Source: Cheiracanthium punctorium
Taxonomy: Eukaryota; Arthropoda; Arachnida; Araneae; Cheiracanthiidae
Assembly: GCA_038373885.1 (NCBI GenBank)
Contig: JAWZYV010014451.1
Location: 248,001 to 312,000, forward strand
Length of the DNA stretch: 64,000 nucleotides
Direction: 5' to 3'
Positions 54,755 to 64,000 of this stretch are shown in pieces (position 1 is the first letter of the stretch; every line of letters starts with the position of its first letter). The notes under the pieces were generated by a model. It had not been told where the DNA came from, did not search any database, and saw nothing but the letters and a program-made list of their open reading frames with translations. Position numbers and translations under genes: made by a program.

Positions 54755-55803
54755 ATGGCTTATTTAGGTAAAGCGCGGAAAGAAGACTTAATCCTTCTTG
54801 CCCAAGAAATTGGTGAGGAAGAGGTTAATGCATATTTAAAGGTTATAGATATTAGAAATTTAATTATGAAGTCTAAGAATTATGAGGAAAAGTTTGTAAA
54901 ATATGTCCTATCAAATATAATTGAAGTTCGGAAATCAAAAGAACAAGAAATAATTAATGACAAGAATCTCGAAATAGAAAGGCTTAGGTCCCAACTCGAA
55001 GCTCATAGGTTAGGCTTACCAACCGAAATTAATAGAGCTAGTGTAGAAATGAATCAGTCTATCTTGGAAGTACAAAAACTTTTACCAGTTTTCTGTCCAA
55101 AGGAAGATGATATGGGTTTATTTTTGAATTTGTTTGAAAGGCAGTTAAACTTCTTTAATGTGCCTGATTCTAAATGGGTTGCTTATTTGATCGCAGTGCT
55201 ACCAGCCGATATCGCCAAACTTATTGCTAAGGAGCCAAATGATAAGACTCAGAATTATAAATACGTTAAAAACTTGTTGTTACAAAGGTTTAAGCTTACG
55301 GCAGATAAATTCAGACAGTTATTCTGTCAGCATAACAAATCGCCTGACGGTACTTGGCGAGATTTCTATTTTGAATTAAGGACATACTTTGAAGGTCGTA
55401 TTTCAGAACTGGGTATCAGTGATTTCGAAAGCCTTAAAGACTTAATAATTGCCGACCAAATAAAAAGAAAAACCCATCAGAAATGAGAGATCATTTTATG
55501 GATGAATGGGTAGACTGGAATTCTCCTAGTGAATTAGCTGAAAAGCTTGATGCTTATGTAAATATTTGAAATAATTTAGGAAAAGACTCTGTCTATTTTA
55601 GAAAGAAATTTAATGGTTATAAAACTAGTTCTCCAAAACGAGACTATAAGTTTAAAAGGTCTGAAAGAACACAAGTAAAATCAGTCTCAGAGGATAGAAA
55701 TCCTTTAACATGTTACGGTTGTGGTAACCCTGGATACATAAAGGCAAAATGTCCTAATTGTTCTAAAAACAGAGAAGGACAAACTAGATTTAATTCTGTA
55801 CAT
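54755..55803 (+). pseudogene. gag: Retrotransposon Gag, frameshifted copy
   Basis: The ATG at 54755 corresponds to that at 764. The frame is close to the intact copy until a 1-base loss in a C run near 55473 ends the open frame at 55486. Further on, a CGA-to-TGA change near 55567 adds a stop. The capsid region and the same C4 zinc motif (CYGCGNPGYIKAKCPNC) are still recognisable at about 55710-55760. No functional protein expected. Confidence 0.87.
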
Positions 55804-56283
55804 ATGTACACTTGTTTGGGTTCACACCCTCCAACTGTTTTGTTAGACATATCCATTTTTGAAGCAACTGGAGCTGTTCTCGCGGATACTGGTGCTAGCC
55901 GTTCTATTGGTGGAGAATCCTTATATAAATTTCTGATGGAAAGAGGCCAAATATTCACGGATCTAGAACTTTCTATGCAGTTAGCTGATGGTCATCGAAC
56001 TACGTCTAGAGTGTTGAGTGCTGACGTGCCCATTACGATTCAAAACCGAACATTTATTACGAATCATATTTTCTTGCCCCATGCTAAGGAAAATCGCACT
56101 CTGTTGGATGTAGACTTTTTACAAAAATCTGGTATTGTGTTAGATATCAAGAGCGGGTTTTGGCACTTTGATGATACACCTCGTCACAAATTCTCGTTTG
56201 CAAAAGAGGATCCAAATCTGGAAGATCCTGTCGAAAATATCGAAGTAAATTCTTATTCTTTGAGAGAAAGCGAATGTTCATGA
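55804..56283 (+). pseudogene. pol: Retrotransposon protease region
   Basis: The open frame includes the aspartic protease active site AVLADTGASRSIG and the second motif LLDVDFLQKSGIVLD. It is continuous with gag in the original frame (gag-pro arrangement). It ends at a TGA at 56281 immediately before SEEKKILNDLL, which continues in frame, so the stop is probably a point mutation. Confidence 0.83.
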
Positions 56284-57509
56284 TTAGATTCTGAAGAAAA
56301 GAAAATTTTAAATGATTTGCTCTGCAAATATGAGAGAATCTTTCAGGCAGGGCGAGAGGCCACTCCACGAGTAGAGCATCATATTAATACAGGAAATCAC
56401 CCGCCAGTGTCAGTTCCACCTTATCGGTTGTCCCCAGCAAAAAGAGAGTTGCTGAAAGCTAAAATAAATGACCTTCTTGTAAAAGGAATTATTGAAGAGT
56501 GTGAATCTCCGTACTCGGCACCAGTTGTCCTTGTTCCAAAACCGAATGGTGACGTACTTCTTTGTATCGATTACAGAAAGCTAAACTCTGTGACTATACC
56601 TGATTCTTATCCTTTACCGAGGATGGACGATCTTTTGCATCAAGCCAAACGTACTGAATTCATGTCTACGCTTGACTTACGTTCTGGTTACCACCAGGTA
56701 AATGTGTATGCACCTGATCGTGATAAAACAGCTTTCGTGTGTTCTCTAGGAACATTTCGCTATCGCAGAATGCCTTTTGGTCTGCGTAATGCACCAGCAA
56801 CTTTTCAAAGACTTATGGATAACTTTCGAAAGGGACTTCCTGGAATAAATATACTTACTTATTTGGATGATATTATAGTTTTGTCATCCACTTTTGAGCA
56901 GCACATGTCAGATCTTGAAGCTGTTTTTCAGAGACTTGAAAAATGGAAACTTTTTGTAAATAGAGAAAAGTGTAATTTTGCATGTAACAAAGTAAAGTAC
57001 TTAGGTCACTGGATTACCCCTAATGGCATTGAAGTAGACTCTGAAAAGGTTGAAGCCATCACTCGGATTCCGCCTCCCAAGAATGTTAAACAACTGCAGT
57101 CCTTCCTACAAACCTGTTCTTGGTATCGACGATTCATACCTAACTTTGCAGAACTATCTCGACCGTTAAGCAACCTCACTAAGAAGAAACCAATGTGGTT
57201 TTGGGGTACACATGAAGAAAATGCATTTCAAGCTTTAAAACGCTGCTTGGTTTCGGCACCAATACTGGAACAGGCTGATGAAACAAAACCATTTTTTGTT
57301 CGAACTGATGCAAGCAGCTATGCTCTTGGAGCAGTGCTCCTTCCAGGGGGAGAATTCTGAAGAACGAGTGATTGAGTATGCTAGTAGATTATTGAATTCT
57401 GCAGAACGTAACTATTCAACTACTGAGCGTGAGGCACTTGCTGTAATTTGGGCTCTTAACAAGTTCCGAGGGTACATTGATGGAAGTGAAGTTACTGTGG
57501 CATCAGACC
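56284..57509 (+). pseudogene. pol: Retrotransposon reverse transcriptase and partial RNase H
   Basis: RT motifs in order: SPYSAPVVLVPKPNGD, LCIDYRKLNSVTIPD, STLDLRSGYHQV, RRMPFGLRNAPATFQRLMD and the catalytic YLDD box (56861-56872), then VKYLGHWITPNGIEVD. RNase H starts at [17 protein letters not shown] 1-base insertion near 57343 shifts the frame, and the next frame continues [20 protein letters not shown]...[13 protein letters not shown]...VASDHQ. After SDHQ (57513) the sequence jumps to the pol/3' end, so the rest of RNase H and all integrase are deleted. Confidence 0.88.
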
Positions 57510-57565
57510 ACCAAAAAAGCCTCCTGGTTCTTCGTCGGGACGTCGGCAGAACCAAAGGGGGAGGA

Positions 57566-57781
57566 TGTAACAACCGAAAAGTGACGTCAAAGCAACGTCA
57601 TCCTTTTCAGTTAAAAATCCATCCAACTAACTCCATGGCGCGGGCTCGCGATTTTCATTTATCCAGTAGTTCGCCTATTGTTGGTGTTCTAAAGTTTTTT
57701 TTAGTGAAAGATGTTTGCAAGAAAATATTGTAAGATGATTTTGTAATGGTTGTGAATAATAAAATGATGTTTACAGCTATA
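57566..57781 (+). repeat. 3' LTR (216 bp)
   Basis: Preceded by the purine-rich tract AAAGGGGGAGGA. Aligns end to end with the 5' LTR. Confidence 0.86.
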
Positions 57782-57785
57782 ATTT

Positions 57786-58618
57786 TATTTTGAAAGAAAC
57801 AAGATTAGGATATACATTCACAGTCTCCTAGTCTTAAAAATAATTCATTAAACTATTAAGAATGTAAGATATTTTTTATTTATAAAATAATTTTAAGTTA
57901 CTAAACGCAAATTTTCCACCAGAAATATTGACTTCAGATTGAACATTTTAAGAAAGAATAATTCAAATACAAAAGGAACGAGAATTATTTTCAACATAGC
58001 TTCTTTGCAAATATTTTATTCATGTTTAAAGTTCACATGTTCTAGCATGCGTTTCACTGTTATATTTTCCTCTTAAAAAGTTTCTGAGAAATCCTTTTAT
58101 AGTTTCAAGTGTAACATGCACTTGAAATTTTTCACTATCATCTCAATGAAGGATGTCCCCTCACATTTCCAAATGAAACCATCTAAGCATTTATAATATT
58201 TTCACATGTTATTGTTTAATTTGTATATTTATAATTTGTAGTTTTGAAGGTCTGAGAACTTAAAATTTAAATTGTATCTCAAAATTATAAAATACTGCTT
58301 TAGAATGTAGAAGCTATTTTATGCGAAGTAATTCCAAGTTTTTAATGTTAAACATATGATTTAGCAATTTTATTACTTTTTCTGAATCTATTGAACTGAA
58401 TATTAAAGTATGAGAAATAAATTTATTTTAACAGATTACAAATTCCGTCTTTTGTGTTCTATAATAATAATCCCAGCTTTTGATAAAAAGAAAGAAAAAA
58501 AATAACGTTCACGTAAATTTAAAACATTATTGTTACTAAACCTGCAAGTAATAAAAAAAATGAAATGCTAACTCACACAACAAACACCTTCTATAACATC
58601 TTATTTATGTACGTTGCA
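57786..58618. other. AT-rich intergenic DNA
   Basis: Nothing recognised. Confidence 0.5.
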
Positions 58619-58622
58619 TTAA

Positions 58623-59002
58623 CCTTTCCACGTCGGGAAGATTTTGGGCGTGCTCCTTTATAAAGACCAGAATTTTTTGGAGCATGTTTTCGCCATTACA
58701 GTGACTACTTCAGAAGAAACTGTTCTTTATACAGCAAAAGTTTCCGGATTACTCGTTTCCACTCACGAAGTAAAACGAACTTCTTGAAGATGGGAATTGA
58801 TTCATTTTACGTGTATGTTTCCCTTTTTTAAAATGGGGTGCAGCTGAAATGGTGGTTTGATGTTGACATCTCTTCCCGATTGTCCGATACAGGTGAAAAA
58901 TAACACAGCTAAACAGCATTAATTGGTCCAAATTTGAACCATTCCCGTCTTTTAAGTTGTTCGGTTGCTCGACTGAAAAATCAACTACCCGTCTTCGAAG
59001 GG
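58623..59002. mobile_element. Possible second TTAA-flanked MITE (380 bp)
   Basis: TTAA at 58619-58622 and at 59003-59006. Inside, CCTTTCCACGTCGGGAAGAT and the reverse-complemented right end (CCCTTCGAAGACGGGTAGTT) are similar but imperfect. No transposase. A 96-codon minus-strand frame at 58749-59039 crosses the right border and is likely spurious. Confidence 0.48.
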
Positions 59003-59006
59003 TTAA

Positions 59007-60997
59007 AAAAATAGTAAGAATTTGTGCATGCGTATCCAATTGTTTTTCTTATCATTCGGATTAACGGAGAAACTGCAATAAAAGCATAGCAAATGATTAA
59101 AATAACAACAAAATGATTCTGCAATTTGCAGATTGTGCTAAGCATGCAAAACAACGAAATAAAAAAATGGCGCAGTAAAGTTCTATCCTATTGCATTTAT
59201 GTACTGCATTTGCATTAAAACACAAGTGCATATTCATAGGTGCGCATCAATTTGTTGTACCATTCATTCAGATTAAGCAAGGACCTGAGAGATAAGCATA
59301 ACAAATTCATTTAAAGGCCCATAGAATGATTCCGAAGCCTGACAGCCTGTCAGGATAATGAATGCAGCGAGTCATTCCATCAGGAAAGTGGTCCATTTCC
59401 TGACAAAGTTGTAAAGCGAACATATAATGGACGCCAATCTCCATTTAAATCTATAGGATAGAGAGAGAGGAATGATCCGCCGAATATTTCTGCTTTTGAT
59501 ACGACAATTTATAAAGTAACTACAGTTTTTGTCCCGTGCAGTTAAAGGGGGAAAACATATAAAAGTCCAACATTGCATTTTAATATTTATTTTCAAATTA
59601 TTGCGGAAGTATTCGTTATTTAACTACACTTATTATTGCATTTAATTAACTGTTGTATCGTGAATATTCTAAAAAAAGATATGAGAATATTATTTGCATG
59701 ATGGGAAAATATCTCTTCATGTCTTCTTCGCAGAATTCAATCGCAGATATTGCCTTTTGATACGATAACATATTAAGGAGTCATGTCAGTATAGGATCTT
59801 TTTTTTTGAAGAGTTTAAGTTTCACTATTTAATGCCATGTAGAGTAGAACCCCCTACCACCTACAACACGTTGAAGCGCCCCTTGTTATATGAATCTATA
59901 TTGTATGTGTTATGTATTGTACGAGTCACAATCACATGATCAGCATATGCAGTTTTAAAAGATAATACAGAAACATTTGAACCGTTCTTTCCTAATGTTG
60001 TACGAGTCTTTTTCGGCGTGTTATAGGAAAAAAGTTTACAATTTTTTTGGTCATGAAAAACGAATCCTTCTTATATGGGGTTTGTAAGAGGTCTACTGTA
60101 TTAAAATACCCGATTACTAAGTAAGATGTTAATCGTCTTTTGTTAAAATTGCATGTAAATGATGCTAAATCACGAATATTTTAGGTAAATGTTGTGAGAT
60201 TTTTATATATTCTTAGCATTTAATGAAAGTAAGTTTTCCGATGATAGTTTAGTCATGACACACGATTTCATCGCATACTAAAATACGAGTTAAAATTCAT
60301 AAAAGAAGTCAGATTCATTCAAAAAGAGACCATTCCTGTAGTTATATCTGTTAATATTTGCGAAGTTTTTTAACTTTAACCTTCCTCCTCACGGAACTCT
60401 GGGTAAAGTTCAAAAAATTTTGCAGTATAATTGATCCAATTTTTGATTTTTTACTTTGGCCTCAAATTTCATTTAACGACAATTTCAGAAAATGCACCGG
60501 AGATCGTCTAAAAAGGATAACGAAAAACATTCAAAAGAAACCTGTTTTTAAAAAGATGAAAACTTTGTAAAACAACACACATAAAGGCACTTTTCAATGT
60601 GTAGAGCCTAAGAACTTACATATAAGTATCTTTTATAAGTGTTATTTTACAAAGTTTTAATCATTTTTTTTCCCAAATGCTGCCACGCTTAAAGGTGTGA
60701 TTGAGTTCCGTGAAATTGTGACAGTTTGCAACAACAGGGAATGAGTAGGAAAGAAGAATTGTGGCATCAGAAATTTTGGTTAAAATAAAAACGCTCAAAT
60801 CACTTCACTCAATTTTAAATTTTCTTTAAATATACCAGAATCTGAGGGTATTTTTAATGGGGATAAAATAAATTTCTTGTGATGCCATTTTCAATTGTAT
60901 TCTTTTCTTTTCAAAAATGGCATTTAGGGAAGGTTCTGAGACTGTTACGGCAGCTGAAATTCTTCAATTAAAGAAAAAATAATGCTCACTAATGCCA
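59007..60997. other. AT-rich intergenic DNA with one MITE
   Basis: Apart from the MITE at 59842-60098, nothing recognised. The 70-codon frame at 60358-60570 has no family features. Confidence 0.5.
59842..60098. mobile_element. pogo-like MITE (257 bp)
   Basis: Left GAGTAGAACCCCCTAC and the reverse complement of the right end (CAGTAGACCTCTTACAA) match in outline. TA lies directly outside both ends (59840-59841 and 60099-60100). Confidence 0.5.
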
Positions 60998-61102
60998 TCT
61001 ATATAAATAAAATTAGACTTTTGTCTGTACATTTCTTGGAATTCAAAAATTTCGCGATTTCTATCCGTTTCAAGCACCCGGGAATCCGATGCGACCCTCA
61101 AA

Positions 61103-61139
61103 AAAAAGTTTGTCTGTCTGTCATTCTGTCATTCTGTCC

Positions 61140-61171
<32 letters not shown>

Positions 61172-61172
61172 G
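61103..61172. repeat. (TCTGTCAT)n microsatellite in Helitron
   Basis: About seven 8-9-bp units, with TCTGTCCT and TCTGTCCG variants. It lies between the Helitron 5' leader and the long tandem monomers. Confidence 0.85.
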
Positions 61173-61189
61173 TGACGCTTTTTTTGTTT

Positions 61190-62165
61190 AAGTATCACGT
61201 AAAAACGGCTGAAGCGAATGATATGAAATTGGGTGTCATGATAGGTGGTCACTCAACTTAAAACACAGGCGTCGAATTTTTAAAAAATCTTGATATTATT
61301 TTGAGATTTTGCGAAAATCGTTTCAAACTGAGTAAATTTGTGTTCAAGCATCACGTAAAAACGACTGAAGCGAATGATATGAAATTGGGTGTCATGATAG
61401 GTAGTCACTCAAATTAAAGCATAGGCGTCGAATTTTTAAAAAATCTTGAATGTATTTTGAAATTTTGCGAAAATCATTTCAAACTGCGTAAATTTGTGTT
61501 CGCACATCACGTAATAACTGCAAAGGTGAAAAAATGATATTTGGTGAAATGATAGGTGGTCACTCACCTTAAACTATAAGCATCTAATTAAAAAAAATCC
61601 ATCAGATTTCGAGATTTTGTGAAAATCGTTTAAAACTGAGTGAAACTTTGTTCCCGTATTACGTAATAACGACTAAAACGAATGATACGAAATTTGGTCA
61701 CACGATAGACCGTTGCTCAACATAAACTATAGGAGTCCAATTTTTTAAACCTTTTTATTAGATTTTGAGATTTTGTGAAAATTCTCTCAAAATACGCTTA
61801 TATTTCTTCAAACATCACGTAATAACGACTAATACGAATGATACGAAATTGAGTGATATGATAGGTAGTTGCTAATATTAATTTATAGGCGTTGAATTTT
61901 AAAAATATTTTGCTTACATTTTGAGATTTTTCGAAAATCGTTTTAAAATGCTGAAAATTTGTTCCAGCATCACGAAATAAAGACTGCAGGGAATGAAACG
62001 AATTTGGGTGACATGATAGGTTGTCACTCAACTTAAATTCTAGGCTTCAAATTTTTCAAAAATGTTGATTAAATTTTGAGATTTTGCGAAAATTATTTCA
62101 ATATGCGTAAATATTCGTTCGCGCATCCCATAATTACGACTAAAGCGAATGAAATGATATTACTT
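61190..62165 (+). repeat. ~155-bp tandem monomers inside the Helitron (six to seven copies)
   Basis: The landmark CATCACGTAA (variants) recurs at about 61193, 61349, 61505, 61657, 61813, 61968 and 62123. Each monomer also has ACGACTGAAGCGAATGATAT, GTCATGATAGGTGGTCACTC, CATAGGCGTCGAATTTTTAA and TTTTGAGATTTTGCGAAAAT-like blocks. Copies differ by roughly 10-25%. Confidence 0.88.
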
Positions 62166-62533
62166 AGTTACTCTCTAACCTGTAATATTTTAACAATACA
62201 TGAAAATTATAACTTCACTTTCTTTACTTTGGCAACATACTACATCCATTCTGTGTACTCCTACAATGCTGACGAAAGTTCTTGCTTTTTGGAAATTTTC
62301 ATTCACTAACCCGTCGAGGACGGGTACTTCAGCTAGTTTAAAATATAATTTAAGTTTAAAAGTAATGTATCAAATATGACCTATAATTTACTGATTTGTT
62401 TCTGAATTGCAAGTATATGTTTATATAATACAGCTTAACAGTGACAAGGGGTGGAAGGGGGTTTCAAGTGTGACACTTTGTGACAAACAGGGGAGGGGGG
62501 GTCAAAAATATTGTGAAAGAGTGTGACATAGAC

Positions 62534-62669
62534 CAGGGGCGTAGCCAGGGGGGGATATCGGGATACATCCCCACCCGAAATTTTTGTATTAGTGATGGAA
62601 TTCCATCTATTTATACACATATAAGTTCATATCCCCCCCCCCCGAAAAATTTTCCTAGCTACGCGCCTG
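62534..62669. mobile_element. hAT MITE (136 bp) with 8-bp target duplication
   Basis: TIRs CAGGGGCGTAGCCAGG (left) and CAGGCGCGTAGCTAGG (right, reverse complement), each running into G/C homopolymers. The exact duplication ACATAGAC flanks it at 62526-62533 and 62670-62677. An 8-bp duplication and CAGNG ends define hAT. Confidence 0.88.
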
Positions 62670-62677
62670 ACATAGAC

Positions 62678-64000
62678 AGTCCCGTGGATTTAAATGTATT
62701 AGTGTATAACTTTTTATGACCCATATAGATTTGCATTTTGTGTTTTACATGTATATGCTGATATGCAAAATTGATTTCATTCATCTTCTTTCTCGGTCTG
62801 TGTAAAAAACACGCGAGTTAATACTGCGGTAGGCGTTTTCCATTTGTTTCTGCTTTAAATAAAATTGGTTTAGTTTGTTTTTGATTGCTTAATTTGCGAA
62901 GCCGTACGTCGAAATACAGCGACTGCTAACAAACTGTAGGTCTTCAAAAATCATTCTATCAATGTTAATAATTATCTAAATTCACTAATTCAATGATAAG
63001 TTTTGTTATCATGTTTTGATAAATAAAATTATAAAAAATGACTTTTATATGCATTATCATATCATTACGCTCTTATATAACAGGTAAGATGTAAAAGTAA
63101 TAACAAAAGTGCTCTCATGTGTCCCCTCAAGTTATCAGTGTGAGGCGTTGTGCAGTTATAAACGTATTTTAAATCTCATGTTTGATAATTATCTGTGTAT
63201 TAGCGCATAAACTCAAGAAATTTATTCCCGAGTCTTAAGAATGTGATTTATCTACTTGTGTAATATTTTGTTTAACTCTAAGCGCTGAAAGCGACCATTA
63301 TAATAAATGTTGCTATGTCTTTTAATGATCAATATGAATTCGAGTATTTGAAATATGCTTTCTATTATCTTAAATTAGTTAAAGGTTATAGGTGAGAAGT
63401 CATTACTGTATAACATGCTATAATACGCATGGCATTATGGAAACTTGTAGCTGAAATATTAAATTACCAGTTTGTTTCATTTTCCGTAATACCCTCTTCA
63501 AATAAGCTCTAACTGAAAACAGTAAGCTTTGTTAAAGGCCCGGAAACTAAAGTGGAACACATATAGCGTATTTACTGTTCAATATTATTGAATAACAATG
63601 CTAAAATTTGAATAACTACCTAATAAGATTAAATAACTTTGCACTCTTATTTAAAGAGAATTTTGTTTAGAAAGCGACTGCGTCTCTCGACTGTCAATGA
63701 TATTCGGTTTAAATTCAATGCTTTGTGTATATAAATATCAAAAATATTCTAGATGTAAATGTTCTTAATAATCACATTGTTCTGCAAACTAAACCTTTTT
63801 TCCCTCTATAGTTGATGCCATTCATTCTTATTGTTTTGTAAAATATTCTACTCAATCCGAATATGAGACACGCCCCCCTCCCATTTATTCATTTTTCGAA
63901 AATTGTATGGCCATGAATTTGATTTGTAGGATCGAGGAAAGGGTTTTTTTAATCATTATATGCCTTATAAGGGGCTGCATAGGTGAAATGCTGTATAAAA
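62678..64000. other. AT-rich DNA without recognised features
   Basis: Only short open frames. No exon or repeat could be supported. Confidence 0.5.

Larger units (their letters stand above)
54466..57781 (+). mobile_element. Internally deleted Ty3/Gypsy LTR retrotransposon (3,316 bp) with both LTRs
   Basis: 5' LTR 54466-54680, primer site 54683-54695, gag, protease, RT, partial RNase H, purine tract 57554-57565 and 3' LTR 57566-57781. ATTT flanks both sides (54462-54465 and 57782-57785), a probable target duplication in AT-rich DNA. The LTRs differ by about five substitutions and one T-run indel (about 2.3%). The integrase and the end of RNase H are missing. Gag and pol carry frameshifts and stops. 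Same family as 483-1806. Confidence 0.9.
60998..62336 (+). mobile_element. Non-autonomous Helitron (1,339 bp)
   Basis: The 5' end is TCTATATAAATAAAATTAGA at 60998. The 3' end is CTAG (62333-62336) with a GC hairpin CCCGTC-GAG-GACGGG (62310-62324) 8 nt before it. It sits between A (60997) and T (62337) without target duplication. These are the textbook Helitron features. No Rep/helicase is encoded. The interior is a TCTGTCAT-type microsatellite and a ~155-bp tandem array. Confidence 0.85.

Noticed and set aside
61190..62165. Stand-alone satellite
   Set aside because: It lies wholly between Helitron ends with an A/T insertion site, so it is better read as the Helitron interior.

Overview
The window looks like AT-rich, intron-rich and transposon-rich chromosomal DNA of an arthropod. 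A chelicerate, probably a spider, is my inference from the repeat families (CsRn1-type Ty3/Gypsy element, C4-knuckle Gag, many mariner relics and TTAA/hAT MITEs) and from the long introns. There is no bacterial gene organisation, no operon and no CRISPR array.

One host gene is visible, on the + strand: the 3' half of a Sidestep-family (Beat-receptor type) immunoglobulin cell-adhesion protein. Eight exons (2369-2656, 4288-4605, 5571-5699, 9677-9704, 9806-9897, 11549-11649, 16138-16353, 25490-25537) join in frame. They encode the last Ig domain, one fibronectin III domain, a transmembrane helix and a cytoplasmic tail with two YAEL tyrosine motifs and a PDZ-ligand-like C-terminus. The reading frame stays open across all seven junctions for 405 codons and then stops. 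A poly(A) signal follows at 25838. The 5' exons lie left of the window.

The last intron (16354-25489) holds an almost complete CsRn1-like Ty3/Gypsy retrotransposon in antisense (19984-24964). It has 250-bp LTRs that differ at three sites by eye, a GACT target duplication, and gag and pol with one apparent frameshift.

Everything else is transposon-derived or unrecognised intergenic DNA. 483-1806: LTR plus gag of a second Ty3/Gypsy family. 54466-57781: an internally deleted member of that family with both LTRs. 50714-52217: a Tc1 element with perfect 27-bp TIRs and one frameshift. 53047-53817: the 3' end of a non-LTR retrotransposon. 32368-38722: a mariner-like element split by a 4.7-kb insert that carries a THAP fragment and further repeats. 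60998-62336: a non-autonomous Helitron built around ~155-bp tandem monomers; a related array lies inverted at 37190-37530. Smaller TIR elements include TTAA-flanked (piggyBac-like) ones at 15462 and 58623, a hAT MITE at 62534, pogo-like ones at 8930 and 59842, and fold-backs at 3938, 5928 and 34931. Tandem arrays include a ~160-bp satellite (44400-45790), a 48-bp palindromic array (47484-47676) and a 27-bp x4 array (48086-48193).

No second host gene could be supported between 25.9 and 64 kb. All calls are by eye, without alignment or database search.
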